Part shown: in pieces, positions 21,614 through 32,326 of the stretch
Numbering within the stretch: position 1 is the stretch's first letter
Layout: the number at the start of each line of letters is the position of its first letter
Assembly: GCA_027924645.1 (NCBI GenBank)
Contig: BSBN01001687.1
Coordinates: 930,001-994,000, forward strand
Length of the DNA: 64,000 nt
Reading direction: 5' to 3'
Source: Cunninghamia lanceolata
Lineage: Eukaryota > Streptophyta > Pinopsida > Cupressales > Cupressaceae
The notes under the pieces: generated by a model
Seen by the model: the letters and a program-made list of their open reading frames with translations, nothing else
What the model was told of the DNA's origin: nothing
Database searches by the model: none
Made by a program: the position numbers and the translations under genes

Positions 21614-22843
21614 TCATTTTTCCTTAGGCACATGAACAAAAGTCTTACAACCAAAAACCCTTAAATGTGAAACAGAAGGTTTCTTACCTGTCCACACTTC
21701 ATAAGGTGTCGAATCAAGAGCCTTACAAGATCTATTTATCAAGTAGCAAGCAGTACACACAACCTCTGCCCAAAAACATTTATCCAACTGTGCATCACTA
21801 AGCATACTTTTGGCCCTTTCCATAATTGTTTGGTTCATCCTTTCTGCAACACCATTCTGTTGTGGTGTATACAGAGTTGTCTTTTGTCTGATTATACCTA
21901 CATGCTTGCAAAACTCATCAAATTCCTTATAGCAATATTCCCTTCCATTGTCAGATCTTATTATTTTTATCTTTAAACCTGATTGGTTCTCTACTAAGAC
22001 TTTGAGTTCCTTAAACTTAGTGAAGACTTCAGATTTATGCTTCATAAAATAAATCCATGTAAATCTGGATACACCATCAATGAAGGTTACAAAATAATGA
22101 GATTTTCCAATAGATTCATTATCCACAGGTCCAAACACATCCGTATGAATAATTTCTAATTTCTCTTTTGCTCTATTGCTTCCTGAAGGAAATGATTTTC
22201 TATTTTGTTTACCAAACACACAACGCTCACAGAAGTAAAAAAGCTCATCAGAATAAGAGAAACCGTCCAACAATTTTTTATTCTTAATAGTTTTCAATAC
22301 ATTATTGCTTGTGTGGCCAAATCTACAGTGCCACAACATACATGTATTTTCAGTAGTGGCCTCAGATACATAGGAGGCATTACAAACTGTAGTGGCTTCA
22401 AGCTTAAACAAGTTCCTGAATCTCTTCCCTTTCGCTACCACCAAGTTCCCTCTCACCAATCTGCAACCATACTTGTCAAATGTCACATGCATTCCCAAAT
22501 CATTCAACTTCGAAACTGAAATCAGATTTCTAGCTAATCCAGAAACATGCAAAACACCAGGGAGGGTTTTAATCCTCCCATCACTGAAACACAACAATAC
22601 TTTTCCTTTCCCGACAATCGGATATGTAGAGTTGTCACCAAGGTAGATATTACCTCCATCATATTCTTCATATGAGGAGAACCATTCCTTATGCAGGGTC
22701 ATATGAAATGAGCATCTTAAGTCAATCAACCAGTGATCATTACAAACAAGATTACATGCAAAAAGTAAAACTTCTTCACCTGCATTCAAGGACTTATTCG
22801 AAGCACTCTCCCACTGTTTCTTGGGATTTCTACACTCCTTCAC
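21614..22843 (-). pseudogene. Element E protease and integrase
   Basis: The ORF holds the zinc knuckle end, protease, GAG-pre-integrase (MLWHCRFGHTSNNVL, CERCVFGKQNR) and the integrase core (HTDVFGPV, IRSDNGREY, QNGVAERMNQ, the D-D-E residues). The protease active site, usually DSGCS, reads DLRCS, so catalysis is lost; both changes are transitions (C-to-T and G-to-A). The frame ends at 21614 with a TGA after HVPKEK and goes on in the same frame after it. Confidence 0.9.
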
Positions 22844-23577
22844 ATGTCCCCTTTTACCACAGTTCCAACACTTAACTCTATTTTTTTACCAGGAGTCTTA
22901 GATCGACCCTTAGACTTGTCCTTAGCCCCTTTCTGATCTCCTTTAGGTCCCCTTTCCTTAGACCTTCCCTTGACACTGAGAGCATCCCCTGAACTATCCG
23001 AACTCTTCTTCCTCAATTCCTGTGATAGTAGCACTGAAACAAGAGCATCCAACTTCGGATCTGCAAGGTTAGTAGTGATAGCAAGGATAACATTCTCCCA
23101 AGACTCAGGTAAAGAACATAGAAGTAAGATACATTTATCTTCCTCACTAACCTCAACATCTACTGAATCAAGCTGACTCACCAATTAATTAAAAGAATTT
23201 AAATGCTCTGCAACTGACTCACCCTCTTTCATTTTCATGGAAAATAATTTTTTTTTTAAATAAATTTTATTTACCATACTCTTGGCTTGATAGATCTCAC
23301 CCAACCATTTCCACAACTTGTATGCAGTCTCTTCCTTTGTGACATTCAATAGGATAGAGTCTGAAAGACACAATCGGATGGTTCCCCATGCCTTCTTATC
23401 CAGTCTATCCCACTCATCTTGAGAGACATCGTCAGGTTTCTTCTCTTTTTGGAAAACCAACCATTGGTTTCTTTCTTCCAACAAATCTTCCATTTTCAGC
23501 TTCCACAACTCATACCCCGTTCCGTTGAACTTCTCAATGTCCATTCGAGAGGTTGATGCAACGGTGGATGCAGCCAT
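22840..23577 (-). pseudogene. Element E gag
   Basis: It starts at ATG 23577 (MAASTVASTSRMDIEKFNG), followed by the copia gag core (ELWKLKMEDLL, SDSILLNVTKEETAYKLW, SLPESWENVILAI). A TAA at 23185 breaks the frame. A seven-A run (22881-22887) carries a frameshift; past it the other frame holds the zinc knuckle CWNCGKRGHVKEC. The order core, basic Lys-rich stretch, zinc knuckle is normal for Ty1/copia. Confidence 0.9.
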
Positions 23578-23670
23578 AATAACAACACAAGATCTACAAA
23601 ACAAATGCAACCAAATCTCCCACTACATCTACAGCTTCCACACTACCACCCAAGAGTCAAAGCTGGCCAG

Positions 23671-23682
23671 GCTCTGATACCA
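23671..23682 (-). promoter_or_regulatory. Element E primer binding site (initiator tRNA-Met)
   Basis: On the minus strand this reads TGGTATCAGAGC, complementary to the 3' end of plant initiator tRNA-Met, two bases inside the LTR. This is the standard Ty1/copia primer site. Confidence 0.95.
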
Positions 23683-23684
23683 AA

Positions 23685-24589
23685 TGTTAGAAATAAAAGC
23701 AACACTACTTCAATGGAAATCTGATTCGAGATAAATTTCAGCAATTTTTAACTATGTGTTACTAATGAAGATTGTAACAAAACATAAACCCACAATACAA
23801 AAATATACCAAAAGTAGAATGAAGCACATAACACAAGTGTTTAACGTGGAGAAAACCCTTTCGGGTAAAAAACTCCACCAAGAAAAGAGGCCAAGTTGTA
23901 TTATCTTCACAAAAAGAGATTACAAATACATTCACTTTCTCTATCCTTCAACCTTCACTCCAGCAGAACCTAGGTACCTGTAAACTGTTATATCACTCTC
24001 ATCTACTATGGTATGGTTTATATAGAATTTGCACAACATCAAGACATTAAATGACTTCTTACAAGCCCATAACACTTGTCAAGAGTCAACAACACAACCT
24101 TGGGCGTCCATAGCCAAGAATAGGCTCTTACGGGGTCATAAATGCTGTCATACATGCATCCTACACTTGGGAAAAAGTGCCCATGCAAGCTTGAAGGACT
24201 TGGGGCCAAAAATAACTAATTACAACATCTTATGACGCGTCATATGCTATTGTTAGTGTCATAGATTCTTATGACAACTTACAGTTGTCATAAAATCTCT
24301 TACACCTTCTTACAACATCTATGACGTGCGTCATAACACTAAAAATAGATTATTCCTCCACATGTGTACCCCACTTTGACCAATTACTATTTACCATAGT
24401 AAATGACATCCCGTAACTACCACCGGTAACTCTGGGACTTACCGTGCATTAACTCCGTAATTACCGTGGACAGTAAATAATTTTTACCACTGCTGGTGAA
24501 ACTTGTACATCCCTTATGGGTAATTACAAATAATAAATGGAATAATACAATAATGGGATTTACAAGGTTAATGGCACCTCATCCCAACA
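23685..24589 (-). mobile_element. Element E 5' LTR
   Basis: 905 bp, plus strand starting TGTTAG and ending CCAACA. A minus-strand TATA word (CTATATAAAC) is at 24016-24025. Positions 24190-24560 are the U3 part missing from the other LTR; they contain repeated TTACCGTGGA/GTAACT-like words and TATGACG words near 24228-24330. Confidence 0.9.
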
Positions 24590-24594
24590 AGCAG

Positions 24595-24741
24595 ATGGAC
24601 CGGCTTGGGAGGTATATGTGCCATGATAGGAGGTAAATGCACTGACTCAGAGGATGTATGCGCCAGATGAACCTGTCAGAAGCCTGTATGTATGGAACCT
24701 ATCACTAAGAAACTCAGATTTTGATTAGATTAGGGGCAAGT
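24595..24741 (-). repeat. D leader right of insertion E, with end of word array
   Basis: The array continues beyond E with ATGTGC at 24615, ATGCAC at 24637 and ATGCGC at 24658 (steps 22 and 21). The remaining bases to the primer site show no feature. So the array begins very near the primer site and extends into the leader. Confidence 0.8.
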
Positions 24742-24759
24742 GCCCCACGGTGGGCGCCA
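24742..24759 (-). promoter_or_regulatory. Element D primer binding site
   Basis: On the minus strand this reads TGGCGCCCACCGTGGGGC, four bases inside the end of the 5' LTR. The TGG start and position are those of a tRNA-primed Ty3/gypsy element. The exact tRNA was not assigned. Confidence 0.8.
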
Positions 24760-24763
24760 GAAA

Positions 24764-25790
24764 TGTAAGGGTAAAAATGTGAATAATCAAATGAATAATA
24801 AAAACCCAAACATCAATGAAATATGAAGATAAAAGGAGATTTAAAGTAAAGAAGAGAGATACTCAAACCTTTTACCTTTCAACTTCCATTGTTCGCCTTT
24901 TCTTTCTTGATCTTTCAATGATGAAGATGGACCTCAGGAAGCTTGCTTCCTTACTTTGATTCCTCAAGATGACAAGAAGAAGTGGCTCTGATACTTAGTG
25001 TGTTAAAGATGAGCTTCAACACACTATGAAATAGATGGATGATGAAGTGATGATAGTGGTGGTGCCAATGGTGCGCTATGGTTTCTGTAGCATAAGTTTA
25101 CTCGAAGGATGGATATGAAAGATAGAAGAAGAGGGTTGTATTTATAGAGTTGTGTGAGAGGAGATCAATGGTTGAGAAGAAATAAAGAGATCAACGGAGG
25201 AGAATGTTCGAGAGAACATGCGCGAATAGAAGGACATGTGTCATTCAAAAAGAAGCTTTGTTGAGTTAACTGCTTTCTTGACGAGGATGAGTTTTTACTT
25301 TTTTAAATTAGATTATATTTTTCCAATTTGAGAGCAAAGTTGTTTTAAAGTTGCTTTAACTCAGCTTTTGCTTTTTATATGACAAGAGGAATTTATTTTT
25401 AGAAGATATTGAAGATTTTTTAGAAGATAATAAAGCATAATTAAATAAATAGATTTATTTAATTACTTGTAGATAAATTGGAGGAATAAATAAAATATTT
25501 AAATATATTTTATTTTGTGGAGATTTAATTTAAATAAATTCGCATTTTATTTAAATTTAGAAGAATGGATGATTTAATTAAATAATTAAAATTATTTAAT
25601 TATTTAGAAGAATAAAGTTGATGTAGATGAAATTAATTAATTAAATAAATGTAATTTATTTAATTAAATGAGAGGAAGTGAATCAAATAAATAAATAAAT
25701 AAATTTATTTATTGATAGAGGAATATGAAGATGAAATAAATATTTAAAATATTTATTTAAGTAGCGTCATGTCATTTGTAGGTGTATACA
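24764..25790 (-). mobile_element. Element D 5' LTR with promoter
   Basis: 1027 bp. It should drive the gag-pol transcript leftwards. The TATA-like word CTATAAATAC (minus strand) is at 25138-25147. It is followed on the left by the primer site. Differences from the 3' LTR are scattered substitutions and small indels. Confidence 0.9.
25435..25762. repeat. Array of AT-only hairpins in D's 5' LTR
   Basis: Same arrangement as 4920-5247: AT-only inverted repeats alternating with short purine-rich spacers. Arms and spacers are largely preserved between the two LTRs. Confidence 0.85.
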
Positions 25791-25795
25791 ATATG

Positions 25796-26279
25796 AAATG
25801 GATGGTGAAGATTAAGAGGTGAAAAATAGAAGATTCTAGGGCATTCTTATGTGAATGACTAAGATTAAGAGATGTAGAATGAAATGAGTGGCTAGGATGA
25901 AAAGTTAGTTTGACTTTTGAGGAAGTGTCCAGGTTTAATGAATCTGACTAACTTTAGCTAGACATGTGACAAGGGGATAAGGATGAGGACAAATGAAAAA
26001 TAATTAATTAAATAATATAATTATTTAATTAATTATTGAAGAAGGATGATGTGGAAGGATAAATTAATTAAATATAATTTATTTAATTAATTTCACTAAA
26101 AGGGATAAGAGTGGATTAATTAAATAAATATAATTTATTTAATCAATTTGAGAATTATGGTAAAGGGGTTAAATAAATAAAATATATATTTAATTAACTA
26201 GGCACGATAGAAGGGGACATTAAGGGGCCTAGGACAAATTTGTCGCAAGGTGACATATGGACAATTTTAGGTGTCTACA
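25796..26279 (-). mobile_element. Element A 3' LTR, part 2
   Basis: It continues the LTR interrupted at 4263 and aligns with 37762-38251. It ends GTGTCTACA at 26279 and is followed directly by the polypurine tract. The second half contains several AT-only inverted repeats (see 25985-26195). Confidence 0.85.
25985..26195. repeat. AT-only hairpins in element A's 3' LTR
   Basis: Inverted repeats of AATTAATTAAATAA type at 25990-26035 and 26060-26095, and weaker ones to 26195, separated by GAAGAAGGATGATG-like spacers. The right LTR carries the matching array at about 37968-38172. The design is that of D's LTR although the flanking sequence differs. Confidence 0.8.
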
Positions 26280-26295
26280 TTTTGCCCCTCTTTGA
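26280..26295 (-). promoter_or_regulatory. Element A polypurine tract
   Basis: On the minus strand this reads TCAAAGAGGGGCAAAA, directly before the LTR start TGTAGACACC. This is the plus-strand primer of reverse transcription. Element D has the same tract at the same place, which supports a family relationship. Confidence 0.8.
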
Positions 26296-28311
26296 GATGA
26301 TGTTGCAACTAAGAGAAATAACATTATTTCAAAGAAGATAAGGTATGGATGGAAAGAGATGCCCCAGTCACTTAGAGGAACAACGAGGATAAATGATGTA
26401 AGGATGGGATTCCTCCTCGAGAGGATAGGTGAGTTGGAAGAACACAACTATGCTCTCGAAATGGATAAAATAGATTGATGAAGGAGATGGGGAAAGGTAA
26501 CGGATAGATGAAATGGATGAAAAATATGTTATGTTGCATTAGGTGAGCAACCATATAGTTTGCTGTAGCACTAGACATTATGCACCAAGGTATAAAGACC
26601 AGGGTGATGATGTGTCTTGTGCATGAAAGGACCGACTCAAAAGACAAAAGTCACAAGCAAACATATGCCTTAGGGCACCATGACATGGAAGACCATGATA
26701 TTATTTGTAGCAATATGTTACAAGGATTAGATGCAAATGAAAAATATAATTATAAACACACAAAAACAAGCAAGCAAGCATGCACAAATGATGCAAAAAC
26801 AAACAAGGTGATTGCCCCTACCAAGCTGAAAATCAAAGGTTGATTGATTGATGGACTGATTGATAAGGATAGTGTTGAGGGAACAATATATCCCTAGAAC
26901 AACATGAGGATTGGGAACGATATATCCCAAGGATGATGATTGGATAATTGATTGATTAGGTTGACAACAAGGTTGGAAACAAAACCAAGGTATTCTTTGG
27001 AATGATTTGACTAGATTTATTGACTAGATTGGTATGGATTAAGGATAGCTTGCATTTGGTTTATTGCTTGGAGTTTTGGTATATTTAGATTATTTTGGAC
27101 TTTTTGGTATTTTATGGGATGTTCTGATGTGATTTGGAGATGGTTGCATTAGAGTGCAGTTGGATAGCCTTTTTGTGAGATACCAATGACAAGGGAAAAC
27201 CAAGTCTAGGGACAAGGATGAAGGTAGGAGTGGATGGATGGATAAGAGGATTGGGGATAGTGGATGAGATGGAAGGGTTCATGATGTGATCTCCAAGGAC
27301 TATGTCGCATAGGAATCATATGCTCCAGGTTAAGTATTATGCTTAAGACTTTGTGTGACAATGCTTGCAACAATAGGGGATATCAAGAAATGTCTAAAGT
27401 TGTTTTCAACATTTTACCCCTGTCCACATATCAAGATCAAAGTAGGAGGGGAGGATGGGTTGGTGCAATGGGATCTAGGTATGTAGATATAATGGATCAT
27501 GAGGCTGGTAGGATAGGAGAGATGATAGGATGGGATAAATGAGTCATGAGACAACTTGCCCACAAGTGTAAGGTGCATAGACAATCGATCTACACATGAC
27601 ACCCATAAATGGGTTTTTATCATGGTACTTATCCAAGGCGCCATGAAATGGTTTTCACCATTGGATGAATAATTTCTCTTTAGTATTTTGACTTTTTGTT
27701 TCTTTTTTTATATATTTGATTTGATTTTTTGGATATTGGGATAGGTGGATATGGATAGGAGAAAATTATGTGGATGGAAAGAAGGGAGGGAGGGCTCAAG
27801 CATTTGTTTCTAGAGAAAGGTGATAGTGTCCCATTATGGATAGTTGTCACACATAAACCATGTCAAGTGTAATTGACATGCGCATGGATGTTGGTAGATG
27901 ATTGCATGAGATGAAGGGAGGATAATGGATTATGCTGTAGATTATGGATGGATGGGGATAGTGGATTATGACATGGATTATGGATGGTAAGGATAGAGAA
28001 TGGGTGGACTTATGTGAAAGCATGAATCATATGGGTGTGATGGGGGAGATATGTGGGATAGGGGATGTAAGATGGGGGTACGTGTGTATGAGGGAATGCC
28101 ATGGGGTGGAGGGGAACCAAGACCAATGGTTGCACACACCATAAGGGATTTTGAAGCTTATATTTGTGATGGGGAGTGGGGAGTAATGGAGATGTGGGAT
28201 TCATAACAGATTTATGGAGTCAGGATGGGGTATGATGGGATTGCCAATTTGGGGATTTAGGGACCCAAATGGACTTAGGATTTTGAAGATTTTTTAATGG
28301 GGAGTGGGACT
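26296..28311 (-). other. Element A interior, 3' part: no recognisable gene
   Basis: The sequence is rich in GGATGGAT-like words. The minus-strand ORFs here are short and Pro/His/Tyr-rich (for example 28010-28204) and show no family signature. Near 27617-27632 the words TTTTTATCATGGTAC resemble the 3' region of D near 10065-10080, again linking A and D. F begins at 28312. Confidence 0.5.
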
Positions 28312-29414
28312 TGTTGGCAAGAGATACTGCTAGGCATGATAAGTGTTGTCATTGATGGCAACTAAGTCTCTACTACACATCCACATTGCATAATTTGCCC
28401 ATACCGGAAGTTAGATTGAAGATTTGTCTAAGTCTAGGAAGTCAAGAACAGAGTGTGTGATAGGGTCTAATATCTTGGTCTGGATCTCTCCAATGGTAGA
28501 TCTTAGTTTGTTGTGGATCTGATGGAGTCATAAGCATTGTCAGAATAATCTAATTCTAGAGTTCTGGCCTCTGGTGATGAAGGATTCAAAAGTTATTAGC
28601 TTCTGAGTATCGGGTTAACAGTTTGATAGAGCAGACAGAAGAAGAACAGGTCGACCTTGTAAATGATCTTGGTTCCAGATGTATGGAAGTTGTTTATTGG
28701 GCAATAGTGATGACAGTGATAGTGGCCAACCTGATTGATGATTTGTGAGTGCAATTTTTGGTCTGCGTCTCAAGTTATGCATGGATCTAGCTGACAGAGC
28801 ATAGTATTCAATGAAGTTCTAAGTGTTCTTGAAGCTGATTGAAAGGTGATTGAAGATCAGGATGCGGATATATATACCTGATGGATTTGAATGAATTCAG
28901 TGTGATGCGAATATGGTATAAGTGTGAAAAGAGCATAGATCTAAGATCCAAATGTTAGCAGAATAGTAGTAAGGGCAGAGTGAAGATGAAGTGTACCAAG
29001 TCAGTATTTTGTGCTTAACCAGAACTGAATCCTTGCATTGATAGATGCTAATTATCAATTCAATTTCATTGTAACTTTCTTTCTATAGGTAGTGAGCCTT
29101 CTGTAGGCTGTAAGCCTTCTTTTGAGCAATGAGCTCTGGGCAGTGATCCTGAATGCATGTGCATTCCCCTTTGTAATATTTTTAACAGAGTATAATATTT
29201 GTGGGTTAACCCCCACCATGGTTTTTCCCTTAACTAGGTTTCCACATCAAAATCTTGGTGTCAAGTGTGTTATTTAAGTTTTTGCTCATGTGTTGATGAT
29301 TGATGCTAAAATGATTAATTTGATTATAAGTTGTAAAAGAAGATTAAAAGAAGAAAAGTTTTTGTGGGACAACTAATTCACCCCCCCTCTCAGTTGTCCG
29401 GACCAATTCCAACA
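28312..29414 (+). mobile_element. Element F 5' LTR
   Basis: 1103 bp, starting TGTTGG and ending CCAACA, a perfect terminal inverted pair. The last part has the CCCCCCTCTCAGTTGTCCGG stretch common just before the end of copia LTRs. A TATA-like word (ATATATATAC) lies near 28868-28877. Confidence 0.85.
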
Positions 29415-29415
29415 A

Positions 29416-29427
29416 TTGGTATCAAAG
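29416..29427 (+). promoter_or_regulatory. Element F primer binding site
   Basis: TTGGTATCAAAGC occurs directly after the LTR end CCAACA; the initiator tRNA-Met site would be TGGTATCAGAGC, so there is one mismatch. This places F with the copia-type elements although no copia enzymes remain. Confidence 0.8.
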
Positions 29428-29482
29428 CAAGGTTCCTTTGAAAAAGTTTAACAGCTTAAGGAAGATCTGGGAAGGTAGTAAA

Positions 29483-30685
29483 ATGGATGAATATAACCTT
29501 CAAGGGCAACTTAATCTCACCCTAGAAGATCTTGAGCAGTCCGGAGTAGAAGTCCAAGAGCTGCAAGAAAATCTCAAAAAGGCTGAAGACTTCATTGAGA
29601 TTTTAAAAAGAAAATTGAGCAAATCCAATGAAAAGGGGAAGGAGCAACCTCCTCAACTGGGAAATGATCATGAAGACAAGGCCCTAAAAGAGAAGACAAA
29701 GGAATGTGAAAAGTTAGCTAAAGAAGTTTTTGTCCTAAAACATGAGATGGAATCTGGGGTGATGAGACTAACCAAGGAAATTGAAGAGAGGAAGAGAACT
29801 GAAGAAGAGATGAATCAAAATTTGAAAGAGAGAACTGAAGAATGCTATAGATTGGATGGAATAGTTGGTCTCCTAGAATCTAATCTACAAGAAAGTAGAG
29901 AAAATGAGAGAGAACTTGAGAGACAAATTATTACTCTCAAACATGACCTAGAAGTTGCAAATGAATATAAGGAGAAGTTCAAGATAAGCTCAGCTAAACT
30001 TGAAGCACTGATTGAATGACAGAAAAAGGATGATGACAAGTATGATCTTGGATATGAGAAAGGCGAAAGCTCTGGATTCAGACAGAGAAATTTTCAACCA
30101 AGGAATGGGAGAAACAAAACTAGAAAACCTCTGGTAAGACAACCTAATGCTCAAAGATATCCATCATTCAATGGAAATTGTTTCATTTGCAATAAATTTG
30201 GTCATAGAGCTGCTTAGTGTAGAAGCAGAGTAAATCAAAATGGTCCATCCTTCTCCGGTCAATGCTTCAAGTGTAAGAGGTATGGTCATAGATCAAATGA
30301 ATGCAAAAGTATGATAATGAATAATTCCAACAATAGAGGAAGTGGCAATTCTTTCACTGGTTACTATTTTTCTTGAGATGGGTTTGGACACATGGCTAAT
30401 TAGTGTAGATCAAGAGGAAATCAAGTTTATAAGGAAGGAAATGTTGTGTGCTTTAATTGCAATAAATTTGGTCATATTACAAGATTCTGCAGAAGTAGGA
30501 TCAATGGAAGAAGAGGTTTGGTAAACAGAAAACTGGATGAGCAGAGACAAGACAAAGGCAAAAGAAAAATTGATGTGAATGAAATACAGAGTGAAATGAA
30601 CAAGATTTGGGTAAAGAAAGATACAATGAACAATGGTGATGCATCCGCATCAGAATCCGGTGCTGACAATTCCTCCGGGAATTAA
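29483..30685 (+). pseudogene. Element F ORF1: coiled coil plus four zinc-knuckle positions
   Basis: The first ATG in frame is 29483 (MDEYNLQGQLNLTLEDLEQ). About 180 residues of Glu/Lys/Leu-rich coiled coil follow (for example ELQENLKKAEDFIEILKRKL). Next come zinc-knuckle units CFICNKFGHRAA-stop-C (near 30180), CFKCKRYGHRSNEC (near 30267), a ruined third with both leading Cys positions lost (near 30366), and CFNCNKFGHITRFC (near 30449). The frame has stops at 30017, 30215, near 30375 and near 30405. Zinc knuckles mark Gag-type RNA binding, but Ty1/copia Gag normally has one. No typical copia gag core is seen in front. Confidence 0.75.
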
Positions 30686-30696
30686 ATCAGGAGTTC

Positions 30697-31068
30697 TTGC
30701 TCAGGGGGAGCTGCATTGAACATCAAATTCCCCCAGTCAGTAAGTGGGTGCCTGGATATGGCACAATGAGAGAAGATATTTTGAATTGTTTTAGAACTTT
30801 TGAAAGGATTTCGGGAAGAAAAGATGTTGATATGGAAATTTGTGGAGTAATTCATGAAGAACAGTTCAAGAAACAGAGTAACCAGATGAAGTTAGAGCAG
30901 GGCATTTATTACAATGTGAAATTAGGTTTTGTGAAGGATAAAAGATCACTTAATCATGCATTTGAACCACTTTGCATTTTGAAGGAAATAAATAGAAGAG
31001 CTTCTAAGCTGCAAATCCATAGATTGAAGAACGAAGAGCGAATTCAACCAGAAATTGATCAACCCTAA
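30697..31068 (+). pseudogene. Element F small ORF after ORF1, unknown
   Basis: Open for 123 codons in another frame (WVPGYGTMREDILNCF, then IYYNVKLGFVKDKRSLNHAF). It is preceded by the purine tract CTCAGGGGGAGC at about 30697-30709. No ATG near its start and no recognisable family. It may be a fragment of ORF2's leader or a decayed separate ORF. Confidence 0.35.
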
Positions 31069-31125
31069 ACCCGTTGAAGAAAAAGGTACTTCTCTGTAAA
31101 AGCTTTGAATCTAAAATCTATTGAG

Positions 31126-32322
31126 ATGGCTTCTCCTCATGTTGTTGACATTACTGAAAGGTCTCGACCCAAATTTAAGAAGCATCCTCACAAATCAATA
31201 GAAGTCAACCCATTAGGTGTTTTTTCAAGTGTTCCGTATGGTGTGCTGCATGTTGAAGACATTAGGGTTTATATTCATGCAAACATAGATGAATTTGGTG
31301 ATTCAAGGTATGTAGACCTGTTTGAGAGTCATCTCAGGGATGAAATTCATGATCTTAAACCTGAGTGTAAGGCACTGCATGATAAACACTTTATTCAGAT
31401 TATGGGGTTTCCAACATTTGATGAAGATGAATGGGTCCAATATGTTTTGAGTTGGATGCATGATGAATTCATTTGGTTGTTAAAACCATTCAAGATTACC
31501 AAAGATGCTATCAGAATTGTGACTGGGTTAAACTCAACCGGTGGATTACCCATGTTAAAATCTGTGAAAAACCAAACTGTTACTGATGCAACTGGTGCTA
31601 AATTCGATAGGAGGGCTATAACTATAAACGACATTATAGAACCAGATGTGAAGTTTTCTTCCATGGCGATTGACTACAAGGTATATCACTCCAGTAGGGA
31701 GAATTTTGTCTCTGGAACTGCCATATATGTAGCATATCAAATGTTAAAGGAGAATGTAGATTATGACCTTTGTGAGCTATTACAGAACTAGCTGATTGAA
31801 AACTTGAACAAAATAAAAAAGGATAAGAAAAACATTTTTAAATATGGTACATTAGTTCTGTTCTTGTTTTTCTACTATATGAATGAAGTGGCTAGAGTAA
31901 AGGGTGTTCACTAGACTAAGGATGAGCCAGTTGCCATTCAGATCAGAGATCATCTTCGCAGCATTGGTGATTTCAAAGCTCAGAAAACTGCAATATGGGG
32001 TTACTTCAAGAATTTTTAGAGTATGATGCATTTAAGAGAAAGAATCCCTAAATCAATTATTGAGAAGTACAAAAATGAAATATTCTTCATGGTTGACATT
32101 GATCAGTGTCTAATGGAAGCAATGGAACCCAAAACTATTTGGACCATGCCCATGGGGTATGAAGTAGATGAAAAAATCTTGAATATGTATGCTCAACATC
32201 TTCTAAGCAAGCCTAAAGACACAATGGTTGAAAGATTTGGAACATATGAGGAGCTAAGTTTAAAACTGCATACTGAGCTTAGAGAACTTGAAACCAATAG
32301 GAAAGTAAGAGAAAGAAGTTGA
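31126..32322 (+). pseudogene. Element F ORF2: unknown alpha-helical domain, possibly mobile-domain-like
   Basis: It starts at ATG 31126 (MASPHVVDITERSRPKFKK). One frame to 32322 has three TAG stops (about 31789, 31912, 32017), all at places where CAG would fit. Text such as EFIWLLKPFKITKDAIRIVTG and FDRRAITINDIIEPDVKFSS resembles a domain I recall from uncharacterised ORFs in other plant genomes, often linked to repeats. A distant plant mobile domain is possible but not shown. The frame ends near 32305-32322 and goes on in the next frame as ORF3, so the two were probably one protein. Confidence 0.5.
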
Positions 32323-32326
32323 GCAG

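Larger units (their letters stand above)
19220..24589 (-). mobile_element. Element E: Ty1/copia retrotransposon inserted in D's leader
   Basis: It is flanked by the target duplication AGCAG (19215-19219 and 24590-24594). The 5' LTR is complete on the right (23685-24589). The initiator-tRNA-Met primer site is at 23671-23682. Gene order gag, protease, integrase, RT, RNase H on the minus strand is that of Ty1/copia. The 3' LTR on the left keeps only 499 bases and is joined straight to the RNase H coding region. Confidence 0.93.
4264..25790 (-). mobile_element. Element D: large Ty3/gypsy retrotransposon, probably Tat lineage
   Basis: LTRs at 4264-5271 and 24764-25790 start TGTAAGG and end GTATACA. 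They are flanked by the 5 bp duplication ATATG (4259-4263 and 25791-25795). The primer site left of the right LTR and the polypurine tract right of the left LTR show minus orientation. Order on the minus strand is gag, protease, RT, RNase H, a second archaeal-type RNase H, integrase, then an antisense gene. The second RNase H and the antisense gene before the 3' LTR are features of the Tat group. Without insertion E it is about 16.2 kb. Many nonsense codons and at least two frameshifts show it is dead. Confidence 0.92.

Noticed and set aside
19215..24188. Reading E's LTR as the 499 bases shared by both ends
   Set aside because: With that boundary the flanks give no target duplication; extending the right LTR to CCAACA at 24589 gives AGCAG on both sides.
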